Source of the DNA: Choristoneura fumiferana
Lineage: Eukaryota > Arthropoda > Insecta > Lepidoptera > Tortricidae
Reading direction: 5' to 3'
Assembly (NCBI RefSeq): GCF_025370935.1
Contig: NC_133472.1
Location: forward strand, 2,176,161-2,240,160
DNA length: 64,000 nt
The position numbers and the translations under genes are program-made. Below the pieces are notes generated by a model. That model worked only from the letters and a program-made list of their open reading frames with translations. It was not told the origin of the DNA and made no database searches. The stretch's first letter is position 1. Every line of letters begins with the position of its first letter. Positions 55,801 through 64,000 of the stretch are shown in pieces.

Positions 55801-58800
55801 ATTCAAAAATAGCCGCAGTACTGTAAGACGTATTCGCCTTCGAGCAGAGTATAAGGGCTTTAAAGCCATAAAAAAGCCAAACCGAACTGAAAGAGAACAA
55901 AACGGCAAAAACACGTGCTCGTCTTAAAATACGACGCGTTTCAAAGGCATTCATTATTGGGGCCCAAGTTTTACATAAACAGCCAGCCAAAGCCAGAGGG
56001 AATGTTGATGAAAAATATGTATAAGTTTGTAAAATTATGATTGGTTTTTTGGAGTCTTTTTGTATTTTTTATTTTAACTCCAAATTTGTTACTTATACGG
56101 GTAACCCGTGAAACCATATTACTTAGAGACGACGTTTTGTGATTGCTTAGTAACGACATCTCTTGTCTGGGTGAGCGGTTGGTTCCGAAAGAGTGTGACG
56201 TCTCTCGATGAGAGCGGAACATAGATGTCGCTAGTGCTGCTGCATAAGTAGCGTAGTAGAAATAAGCGACCTGAGATATGTATGCATAGGAAAAAATCGT
56301 GTCTAGATTCCTGTCCAGCGGTGGTGTAGGGGTTATAGCACGCAGCACGGATTGCTGAGGACTGGGTTCGATTCCCAGCGCTGGTCTCTTTTTCTGGTTT
56401 CTCTGTGCATCCATGTCTCAGTTTGTATTTTCGATTTGTAAAACTTGAAAAATTTGCCTACAAACATTGATATGGCAAGGGATCTGCAGTTGCGGTCTTA
56501 ACACCAACACTTTCATTACATAATCAACAATGACGTCCAAAGTTTACAAGAAAGAATGTTTACAAAATAGTACATTACTGTAGAGGCCGGGAAGTAGGGG
56601 GTTGCCGGCCGAGGCTTGTATAGTGCTTTTCTCAAACATTACATGAAACAGCCCCTAAATGTGTATCATCATCATCATGCCAGCCGAAAGACGTTCACTG
56701 CTGGACATAGGCATAAATGTATATAATTTTCATTTAGTTCACCCGCGGCTTCGCACGTGTAAACATTTGTAATGGTACAATTGAAATTCCGGGATTTTAT
56801 AAAACTCCCCTGGTAATTACCACAATTTATATCGTGGTCTTCATTGGATTAAGAACAACTGTCCAAAATTTCAAGACTCTAAACATAGCGGTTGGAATTT
56901 CAAAATTGTATCCCTATACCGTGGGAATATCGGGATAAAAAGTAGCCTATGTGTTATTCCAGATGTCCAGCTATCTACATACCAAATTTCATCCAAATCC
57001 ATTCAGCCGTTTCAGCGTGCAGGAGTAACAAACATACACACGCCCCCGCACACAAATGTAACGGATACGAAATTCAGATCTATTGCCAAGAAGACATTAA
57101 TATCTAAGGCGTATTATAAAGTTAATGATTATATCATGGACAGGGATATTTGGCAGTAATTCCGATCCGCATTAGCGATCCCTTAAAAAAGCGAACCTAC
57201 TGTGTTAAAAATAAAGTTGTGATGTGTAGATATCATTCAATAATATTGTAAATCTGTTTAAAAAAATATACCTCGATGAGTTTCTCGGTGGTAGATTTTG
57301 ACATTCATAAGTGCTTGTTATAGCCTAAATTGAATAAAGATATTTTGACTTTGACTTTGACACACAAACTTTCGCATTTACAATATTAGTAGGGCCAAGA
57401 TTCCTCCGCCCCAGTTGTGTAATGCTATTGTCGAACTCACCCGACCACCGCACTTTCGCCGTGGCCAAACCGAAATCTCCAATCTTCACCGACCAGTCGT
57501 CCCGTAAGAATATATTGTTCGATTTCAAATCTCTGCAAACAAAAAACACTATTAGATACATGCCTACGTCCGAAATGTTGCAAAGACTCTCATCCCAAGA
57601 CATAAGTTTAGCTTGGTATAAATACCTTCTATCAGATATAGCAAGAGTGGTGTCTAGCACACGCAGATACTAGTACATCATTGAGTGACGGTCTCCACCA
57701 TTGTATGCAACGACCATTAAGTGACGTTCAAAAGCGTTCTCTATTCGGACACAGAGACTCGAAGTGGGTCTAACAGCAGACTATTTACGCCATACTCTAC
57801 TATCCTAGGCCGACTCTTGCTAGCCTTTGGCTCCGAGATTTAAGATTCCTCCAGCTGTACCTGGGAACACCAACCCGTGTACGTCCTCACGATGGTCCCA
57901 AGTACACTCTCTTCACGGCTCGATCCTCTTCCATCATTTCCACGTGCCCAAGCCACCGGAGTTTGGACGTTTATGGTCGCACTTACCTGTATATAATATT
58001 CTTGGTGTGCAGATAGTCCATGCCTTGCGCAGCTTGCCTCGCGACGTCAATCAGATACAGCATAGATAATGATGTCTCTAGCACGTGTAGATGTTTAGTA
58101 CACCGATCCACCCCCACACCATTGAGTGACGGTCTCCATCATTGAATGCAACGACCATTGAGTGATGTTCATAGGCGCACTCACCTGTGTATTATATTCT
58201 TGGCGTGAAGATAGTCCATGCCTTGTGCAGCTTGTCTCGCGACGTCTATCAGATACACCATAGGTAGTGGTGTCTCTAGCACATGTTGATGCTGGTACAG
58301 CGAGGAACCTTCGCACCATTGAGTGACGGTCTCCATTATTGAATGCAACGACCATTGAGTGATGTTTATAAGCGTACTCACCTATGTTGATGCTGGTACA
58401 GCGAGGAACCTTCGCACCATTGAGTGATGTTTATAAGCGTACTCACCTATGTATAATATTCTTGGCGTGAAGATAGTCCATGCCTTGTGCAGCTTGTCTC
58501 GCGACGTCTATCAGATACAGCATAGGTAAAGGTGTCTCCAGCACATGTAGATGCTGATACAGCGAGGAACCTTCGCACCATTGGGTGACGATGGCCAGCG
58601 AGGGTTTCGAAACGCATCCCATGAACAGTAGGATGTTACAATGCCGTGTTTTCCTTAGGACCGCCACCTTGAGGGAGATATGAAGAAATAACAATTGTTG
58701 TTTCAAAATATTCACTAACCGTAAACGAGTGTTAAATACAACAACAATGAGGGCTATCGTTTTTTGTCTCACTAGATGGCGCACTGTTGCGTGAGGTTTT

Positions 58801-61800
58801 TAAGTATGGCTTTCAAAGTCTGTTATTACGGGCGTGAAAACAAAGTTTAGATTAAAATCATATTTAATACACCTTAAAACCGTAGCATAAAAATATCGAG
58901 CATGCCACAGTGTTGCAAAGTCCCCTGTTTTTGTTCGGAAAAAAAGGGAGGACAAAGGTTCCGAAAGACAAAACTGTCTCAAAAACACAGTCATTATTGC
59001 CCCGGAACGCATATTTGCCATAATTAATTTCAGATATTGCAAAATATTCACAAAATTATTCTAATTATAAATAAACCCGCGTAGCTCACCCAAAAACTAT
59101 GAGATTTGACATTTCGGACACCTCACGCTACACTAGCGCCTCTAGCGGCGAATTCATTCGCGATAGCCCTCATTGAGTGAGGGTGAAGTCTAGTATCTAT
59201 GTAACTGTCAAGTTGTTGATCAAAAGTAACAAAAATATTATCATACACCTTCAAACAAAAATAACATACAAATAATAATGATGCTTTAACTTGTCATTTC
59301 AGAAACTTTGACCGCTTACATGGAACAAAGTCATTCAATTTACAGGAATTAAACTACCTCACCTCGTTTTTAAAGGCCTGCAGCTGCGCGGGAGTTGGCG
59401 TTTTCACATTCAACGTCTTAACTGCGACCGGGCCGTGCCAGTGCGCCTTGTACACGGTCCCGAAACTGCCGGAACCTGTCGCGAACATTCGAACGGATCA
59501 ATAAAGTAAATAAACAAATAATTTTCTCAGACATATTTAAATTGGCATAACTTTATTTCGCATAAGAATGAAAAAGTATAATTAGATTAAAAAATATTAA
59601 AGATCTGAAAAGTAAATTTTCTTATCGGGCTGTTGAAAAAAAACTAACATACTGTCCTAACCAAGTCCATCTAATTCGCTCACTTGAAAAAAGCATGCGA
59701 ATTCATTTTATGACAAAGTAATGTTATGCGAAATAAGTGGCACGTTACCTATCTTTCTGCGGGAGCGTGGCGTGCTGCTGCAGGCGCAAACTACCAGCTG
59801 CCTACCCTAGAATTGATCCAGTGCACGCTACGTGACGTCACTGAGCGGTGTCTGGCGAGGGTAGTTACCTATCCTGGCGCCGATCAGTATCTCGTCGGCG
59901 TGTATGACCCAGTCATCTCAGCTCTCCCGCGACCGCGTGCCCGCTACGTGACGTCACTAAGCGGTGTCTGGCGAGGGTAGTTACCTATCCTGGCGCCGAT
60001 CAGTATCTCGTCGGCGTGTACGACCCAGTCATCTCAGCTCTCCCGCGACCGCGTGCCCGCTACGTGACGTCACTGAGCGGTGTCTGGCGAGGGTAGTTAC
60101 CTATCCTGGCGCCGATCAGTATCTCGTCGGCGTGTACGACCCAGTCATCTCAGCTCTCCCGCGACCGCGTGCCCGCTACGTGACGTCACTGAGCGGTGTC
60201 TGGCGAGGGTAGTTACCTATCCTGGCGCCGATCAGTATCTCGTCGGCGTGTACGACCCAGTCATCTCAGCTCTCCCGCGACCGCGTGCCCGCTACGTGAC
60301 GTCACTGAGCGGTGTCTGGCGAGGGTAGTTACCTATCCTGGCGCCGATCAGTATCTCGTCGGCGTGTACGACCCAGTCATCTCAGCTCTCCCGCGACCGC
60401 GTGCCCGCTACGTGACGTCACTGAGCGGTGTCTGGCGAGTGTAGTTACCTATCCTGGCGCCGATCAGTATCTCGTCGGCGTGTATGACCCAGTCATCTCA
60501 ACTCTCCGCGACCGCGGGCCCGCTACGTGACGTCACTGAGCGGTGTCTGGCGAGGGTAGTTACCTATCCTGGCGCCGATCAGTATCTCGTCGGCGTGTAT
60601 GACCCAGTCATCTCAGCTCTCCCGCGACCGCGGGCCCGCTACGTGACGTCACTGAGCGGTGTCTGGCGAGGGTAGTTACCTATCCTGGCGCCGATCAGTA
60701 TCTCGTCGGCGTGTATGACCCAGTCATCTCAGCTCTCCCGCGACCGCGTGCCCGCTACGTGACGTCACTGAGCGGTGTCTGGCGAGGGTAGTTACCTATC
60801 CTGGCGCCGATCAGTATCTCGTCGGCGTGTACGACCCAGTCATCTCAGCTCTCCCGCGACCGCGTGCCCGCTACGTGACGTCACTGAGCGGTGTCTGGCG
60901 AGGGTAGTTACCTATCCTGGCGCCGATCAGTATCTCGTCGGCGTGTATGACCCAGTCATCGTAGCTCTCCCGGGGCGAGAGCGCGTTCTTCCACGACTCG
61001 TCGGCGGAGCGCGCGCGCGGCCGCCGCGGCCGCAGAGTGCCCGTCGGCGAGGCCTGCAAAAACCGAGCGTTTTAACACGCACCGAGGATTTAAAGGGCGG
61101 GATAAAAGAGAAAATATAAGCTCCAATTAGCACAGCTCTGTTGCTAAGAAAAAATATGGGTAAATTTCTATACGATCTATTGTCAAGAAGACATTAATAT
61201 CTAAGGCGTATTATAAAATTAATGGTTATATCATGAACAGGGATATTTGGAAATAATTCCAATCCGCATTGGCGATCCCTTACTTCAAATAACGAATATA
61301 CTGTGTTCAAAATGTATTGTGTAAATATATATGATTTAATAATATTGTAAATCTGTTTAAAAAAAAACCTCGTTGAGTTTCATGCCGGATCCTTCTCAAC
61401 AGAAGTTTTTTCCGAACCGGTGGTGATAGTTTTTTTGACATTAACAAGTGCTTGTTATAGTATAGCTTAAATTTATTACTATTTGATTTGATTATATATA
61501 AGAAATAACAATGTCAAGATATTAAAATTAAAACAAATATACAATAATAATTAGTCAAATAAACCGCCGCGCGTCATACCTGGCGCAAAGGTGCCCAATA
61601 CACTCGCCAGCTAACTTAAATGAGGGCTATCGTTTTTTGTCTCACTAGATGGCGCACTGTAGCGTGAGGTTTTTAAGTATGGTTTTCAAAGTCTGTTATT
61701 ACGGGCGTGAAAACAAAGTTTAGATTAAAATCATATTTAATACACCTTAAAACCGTACCATAAAAATATCGATCATGCCACAGTGTTGCGTAGTCCCCGT

Positions 61801-63552
61801 TTTGTTCGGAAAAAAGGGAGGAAAAAGGTTTCCGAAAGACAAAACTGTCTTAAAACACAGACATTCATTGCCCCGGAACGCATATTTGCCATAATTAATT
61901 TCAGATATTGCAAAATATTCACAAAATTATTCTAATTATAAATAAACCCGCGTAGCTCACCCAAAAACTATGAGATTTGACATTTCGGAGACCTCACGCT
62001 ACACTAGCGCCTCTAGTGGCGAATTCATACGCGATAGCCCTCATTGAATAAAGATATTTTGGCTTTGACTTTAGACATTGAAAAAATGATATACATTAAA
62101 TGAAAAAGCTTGATTTATAAATCGTAGCATTTGTTAATTATTGTTAAATCATCATCCCAGCCTATATACGTCCCACTGCTGGGCACAGGCCTCCTCTCAG
62201 AACAAGAGGGCTTGGGCCGTAGTTCCCACGCGGGCCCAGTGCGGATTGGGAACTTCACACGCACCATTGAATTGCTTCGCAGGTTTGTGCAGGTTTCCTC
62301 ACAATGTTTTCCTTCACCGCAAAGCTCGTGGTAAATTTCAAATGTAATTCCGCACATGAATTTGGAAAAACTCAGACAGAGGTGCGAGCCGGGGTTTGAA
62401 ACCACGACCCTTTAAATACACGTACCTAATACGTAAGGGAATTTAATAGAAAAACACTTTCGACGAGTTTCGCCTTTGGAATCGGTTCTTGAAAGATGTC
62501 CAATTTGAATTGATGTGCCAGGTCTAGCTCGTTAATAGTAGATTGTACAACAAGAGCATAAAACGAGCAAGTTTACTCAAGACGTTCATATAGCCACCCG
62601 AGCCGGTACTGCGAGGGTGGATAGACACGTCGAGGGGAAAATGGGTTTAATGCGCGAGTTTAACACTCTGCTTTTCACTTCGATTGCAAGGAAATGAAAT
62701 AGTAACAGTGGGAACAATTGTTCACTTACTAGGTACCTTTTTTTTCATGCATTGCTATATAATTATAAATTTTTAGTTTTATTGATTTGTTTTGATTGAT
62801 TTTTAGTTTTACATAAAACAAAAATTATTAAAAGTATCTATAGAAACTTTTCTGTTTGTGTCTGGTTGACACCCTGATTACCTTGGTCTTAGACGATGAT
62901 TTTACTTTATGCACTAGAGCAACAAAGTAACTTTATGTAGCCTAGATCCAGCATACACACGAACTTTACGAGGATGAGAAGTGAAAAAGATTTTTTCACA
63001 CCTCTCCTTCAGAAAAGTAACTTTTCCTCCCTGACGAGAGGGAGCAAAGTGCAACTTTTCTGTTCAAGGCTTTTCTAAGTGTTATTTACAAATGCTATTT
63101 TTTGAAGTTAATAATTTGTAAAGCCACGCCATTTTCTATGCTGGTTGTTCTTTAAGAATATTTAGATTTTTTTTTTCAAGTTCCTTAATGCTCGGTGTAA
63201 AAAGTTGTATGAGTCACTCGGGAGCAAAATTATTTTCATCTTGGGCGTTAACACTTGAATCCCTCATTACGCTCAGGACTCTACTTTAGAATCCCTCGCT
63301 ACGCTCAGGATTCTATTGTAGAATCCTTTGCTACATTCTGGATTCAATGTACGCCCTCGCCGAAAATACACCATTTTGCTCCCTTGTGACACAAATAACT
63401 ATTGCATACGTGAAGTGGAAGTAAATATTTATTAATAAACTTACCTGTGTGCTTCTGCTTTGCTGCTGATCCTTGTCCTTCTCATCGCGGTGTCTGCTCG
63501 AGGTTGAACTCAAGTAGTTGCTGTTTGTTGCCTGCGGCGAACTGGCGGCGCA
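52531..63552 (-). CDS. phl: Raf serine/threonine kinase (pole hole), 3' seven exons
   Basis: Minus-strand exons: 63552-63445, 61053-60912, 59475-59363, 58667-58447, 57532-57441, 54869-54679 and 52884-52531; 406 codons in all, phases consistent. In order: Ser/Gln-rich linker; negatively charged region S-Y-D-D-W; Gly loop [12 protein letters not shown] lysine; helix-C Glu in [33 protein letters not shown]; and the C-terminal 14-3-3 site R-S-A-S-E-P. Raf is the Ras-activated MAPKKK that phosphorylates MEK at the membrane/cytosol. The Ras-binding and C1 exons are not in the window. Between R-W-S and G-S-I-L-W it has 14 residues, about five more than vertebrate B-Raf. All catalytic residues are present, so the gene looks functional. 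Introns are loaded with MITEs, pseudo-exons and a minisatellite. The 3' end is ambiguous. Confidence 0.95.
52963..53610. repeat. Dispersed repeat in Raf intron, relative of 34650
   Basis: Shares the three ordered phrases listed for 34650-35035 but is about 260 bp longer. No gene inside. Confidence 0.45.
53971..54262. repeat. CAGTATTTGACTCGA tandem repeat (~20-bp unit)
   Basis: CAGTATTTGACTCGA(C/T)CAAAA recurs about ten times; a longer phrase with CCACCACTGATGTCTTTGAC and CATTATTTCATTC occurs twice. Both frames around it stay open only because of the repeat. Intronic in Raf. Confidence 0.8.
54445..54640. mobile_element. Chimeric SINE: minus tail joined to plus tRNA head
   Basis: 54445-54556 is the GATGAT-tailed SINE 3' half on the minus strand. 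It joins directly to a plus-strand tRNA-like head (GTGGCCTACTGGTTTGACC; box B GGTTCGAACCCCG) at 54557-54640. In the intact copy at 62145-62405 the head and tail are on the same strand. Confidence 0.6.
54679..54869 (-). CDS. phl: Raf exon, activation segment and APE
   Basis: The acceptor follows a run of about 19 T (seen as A on the plus strand). [20 protein letters not shown], then [20 protein letters not shown] and N-N-K-D-Q. Donor CAG|GTGAGC. Confidence 0.94.
54903..54995. mobile_element. CTACGAA-type palindromic MITE, variant
   Basis: ACCACGAAGTGCAAAATTCC and CTTGCCGTCCCGCTGACGC match the subfamily at 26856-26990; the right end is truncated. It sits just upstream (in Raf orientation) of the long T-run acceptor. 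Confidence 0.55.
55000..56037 (-). other. Raf intron, AT-rich
   Basis: A GTTGCAGATGTTTATGGGCG phrase near 55180 resembles the repeat near 800 (GTTGCAGGTGTCCATGGGCG). At 55679-55990 a stretch resembling a decayed mariner transposase C-terminus has many stops. Nothing intact. Confidence 0.3.
56038..56440 (+). mobile_element. tRNA-derived SINE in Raf intron
   Basis: A GGAGTCTTTTTGTATTTTTT 5' segment, tRNA-like head at about 56318-56388 (GGTGTAGGGGTTATAGCACG; box B GGTTCGATTCCCA), tail TTTCTCTGTGCATCCATGTC. Confidence 0.7.
56722..57395 (-). mobile_element. CTAATATTATAAA-type repeat with nested insertion
   Basis: The left end TTCACCCGCGGCTTCGCACG and right end TTTCGCATTTACAATATTAG are those of the 12782/13870 family (minus orientation). 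A second repeat (57062-57358, ending in a TTTTGACTTTGACTTTGAC tail) has inserted into it and is also found at 61165-61500. Confidence 0.6.
57441..57532 (-). CDS. phl: Raf exon, catalytic loop and DFG
   Basis: Acceptor TTTGTTTGCAG; completes [11 protein letters not shown] and carries [15 protein letters not shown]. Donor TCGG|GTGAGT. Confidence 0.95.
57625..57698 (-). pseudogene. Raf pseudo-exon fragment D
   Basis: TATCAGATATAGCAAGAGTG and the following TGTCTAGCACACGCAGATAC correspond to the [11 protein letters not shown] part of the 58447-58667 exon, much diverged. No donor. Confidence 0.55.
57987..58133 (-). pseudogene. Raf pseudo-exon A (donor intact)
   Basis: A copy of the 3' half of the 58447-58667 exon: [19 protein letters not shown] then a consensus donor ACAG|GTAAGT. 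The catalytic-loop His of HRD would be Tyr, and a frameshift plus TAA disrupt the start (after T-Q-W-C-G-G). No acceptor. Confidence 0.8.
58185..58330 (-). pseudogene. Raf pseudo-exon B (frame and donor intact)
   Basis: [19 protein letters not shown] through [12 protein letters not shown] with donor ACAG|GTGAGT, no stop in frame. It lacks the hinge-encoding 5' half of the real exon and any polypyrimidine-AG acceptor, so it should not be spliced in as a substitute. Confidence 0.8.
58381..58440 (-). pseudogene. Raf pseudo-exon fragment C
   Basis: About 60 bp repeating TTGATGCTGGTACAGCGAGG and CACCATTGAGTGATGTTTAT, between pseudo-exon B and the real exon, with a donor-like ACTCACCTATG at its left edge. 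Confidence 0.65.
58447..58667 (-). CDS. phl: Raf exon, hinge to HRD (authentic copy)
   Basis: Acceptor [53 protein letters not shown] and two bases of Arg. Donor CATAG|GTGAGT. It is the only copy that keeps the 5' half and an acceptor, so I take it as the real exon. Confidence 0.95.
58746..59174. mobile_element. AATGAGGGCTATCG MITE, copy D (Raf intron)
   Basis: Complete ends; lies between the Gly-loop exon and the hinge exon, 79 bp upstream of the latter's acceptor. Confidence 0.85.
59363..59475 (-). CDS. phl: Raf exon, glycine-rich loop and catalytic lysine
   Basis: Acceptor [31 protein letters not shown], and F-K-N-E at the end. Donor GAG|GTGAGG. Confidence 0.95.
59822..60971. repeat. 116-bp array of Raf exon end plus donor, ~10 copies
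   Basis: The marker ACGTGACGTCAC occurs at 59830, 59946, 60062, 60178, 60294, 60410, 60525, 60641, 60757 and 60873 (period 116, one 115). Each unit carries ~60 bp equivalent to the end of Raf exon 60912-61053, the donor GATAG|GTAACT, and ~56 bp of intron. The rightmost donor is the real one; nine extra copies follow downstream in the intron. In the copies the Tyr codon TAC of S-Y-D-D-W is replaced by TGA in the exon's frame. Plus-strand ORFs here are shadows. Confidence 0.95.
60912..61053 (-). CDS. phl: Raf exon with N-region and start of kinase domain
   Basis: Acceptor GGTTTTTGCAG, donor GATAG|GTAACT. It encodes a very GC-rich Arg/Pro segment, then [19 protein letters not shown] and one base of Gly. 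Its last ~60 bases and donor are the source of the 116-bp array that follows in the intron. Confidence 0.93.
61165..61500. repeat. Dispersed repeat, relative of 57062-57358
   Basis: AAGAAGACATTAATATCTAA, GCGTATTATAAAATTAATGG and later AATAATATTGTAAATCTGTT match 57085-57260. Its apparent tail (AATAAAGATATTTTGGCTTT) resumes at 62046 after the MITE at 61619. LINE 3'-end origin is inferred. Confidence 0.6.
61619..62045. mobile_element. AATGAGGGCTATCG MITE, copy E (Raf intron)
   Basis: Complete 14-bp ends; nested in or beside the 61165 repeat. Confidence 0.85.
62145..62405 (-). mobile_element. GATGAT-tailed tRNA-derived SINE, near full length
   Basis: On the minus strand: head with GGTTTCAAACCCCGGCTCGC (box B altered), body with ACCACGAGCTTTGCGGTGAA and GTTCCCAATCCGCACTGGGC, end AGGCTGGGATGATGAT. 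Most complete member here. Confidence 0.8.
62530..62985. repeat. GTCGAGGGGAAAATGGG dispersed repeat, Raf intron copy
   Basis: Same family as 38533-39012, from TTGTACAACAAGAGCATAAA to AGGATGAGAAGTGAAAAAGA. Confidence 0.6.
63445..63552 (-). CDS. phl: Raf linker exon
   Basis: Acceptor CTCTGTGTGCAG, 36 codons ([14 protein letters not shown] to Q-S-R-S-T-Q), donor CAG|GTAAGT; phase 0 at both ends. A Ser/Gln-rich linker between C1 and kinase domains; its symmetric phase would allow skipping. Confidence 0.75.
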
Positions 63553-63604
63553 CTGCACACAGAGCACATCAAGGGTACCCCACGTCTGGCATCTTGTTTG
63601 CCCG

Positions 63605-64000
63605 AAACTCACTTGGCATAAACTTTTTTGGCAGAATAATTACTTCGCATAAAACGTACGATCATACAAATATGTGTTCTACCAACCTAAAGTTGATAAT
63701 CTTTTGCATGTCATAAAACAATAAGGCCAATAGATCGTCTGCCAACTTGAAAGTTCGACTTTAGCGATATATTCATTTGATAGGAACTTGTTTAAAAATT
63801 GACAGACCACTTATTTTGGTGACCGTACTTGGCATTATAAGAGTAACTTAGCATAATTTAGCATAGCGAAACCATCGCATCATTTTACCAAAAAAAACAC
63901 CACACAAAAACGAATTGCTAACAGAAAAGTAGGTAAGGTTAGAACTGTGACCTCACAAAGAAACGAGCTGGTGCCAACAAAGTAGGTTAGGTTAGAACTG
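63605..64000. repeat. Right-edge repeat cluster
   Basis: Contains GGCATAA/CGCATAA phrases like those in 36670-37560, the 14272-14430 repeat (63660-63830), and TAGGTTAGGTTAGAACTG at the very end (also at 37125 and 44075). Intronic in Raf. Confidence 0.5.

Noticed and set aside
55679..55990. Mariner transposase gene
   Set aside because: Only weak resemblance with multiple stops; not enough to call a gene or a defined pseudogene.
57987..58330. Mutually exclusive alternative Raf exons
   Set aside because: Attractive at first, but copies A and B lack the 5' half of the exon and any acceptor, and A is frameshifted, so pseudo-exons explain them better.
59726..61119. Series of ~82-codon plus-strand ORFs
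   Set aside because: They are the antisense reading of the 116-bp array; each is the same unit repeated, and the opposite strand carries a conserved Raf exon.

Overview
The window looks like 64 kb of an AT-rich insect nuclear genome, almost certainly a moth or butterfly. The evidence is: small exons separated by introns full of short foldback elements; tRNA-derived SINEs ending in GATGAT; a TTAGG-type telomeric motif; and conserved eukaryotic genes with canonical GT-AG splice sites. I saw no bacterial operon, CRISPR array or intact viral genome.

Genes that can be spliced by hand: (1) a small predicted OB-fold protein, minus strand, 7354-4794, two exons, whose intron holds a 14-copy 117-bp minisatellite; (2) NUDCD1, plus strand, 8091-10566, two exons, complete at 576 aa; (3) ZNHIT6/BCD1, minus strand, 17714-13245, five exons, complete at 345 aa; (4) the Raf kinase (pole hole family), minus strand, seven exons from 63552 to 52531, carrying the linker and the whole kinase domain, with the Ras-binding and C1 exons beyond the right edge. 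Two orphan terminal exons (21168-21277 plus, 32092-32035 minus) and an 81-codon ORF at 21540 probably mark further genes I cannot complete.

Layout: 1-7.2 kb is repeats, a GC-rich decayed coding stretch and the OB-fold gene. 7.2-18 kb is the gene-dense part (OB-fold gene and NUDCD1 divergent; NUDCD1 and ZNHIT6 convergent). 18-52 kb is mostly transposon-derived, with a 6.2-6.5 kb block present twice on either side of a 100-N gap. 52.5-63.6 kb is the Raf gene.

The most unusual structures are inside Raf. The 3' end of one exon plus its splice donor has been amplified into a ten-copy 116-bp array, each unit carrying a 5' splice site and a perfect TGACGTCA site. The 3' half of the exon just before the HRD motif has been tandemly copied into several broken pseudo-exons, two of which keep intact donors. 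The duplicated block around the gap differs by reciprocal MITE presence/absence and may be two haplotypes laid end to end. The four recognised genes have unrelated housekeeping or signalling roles (telomere/ssDNA binding by inference, chaperone-type, snoRNP assembly, MAPK signalling) and do not form a pathway.
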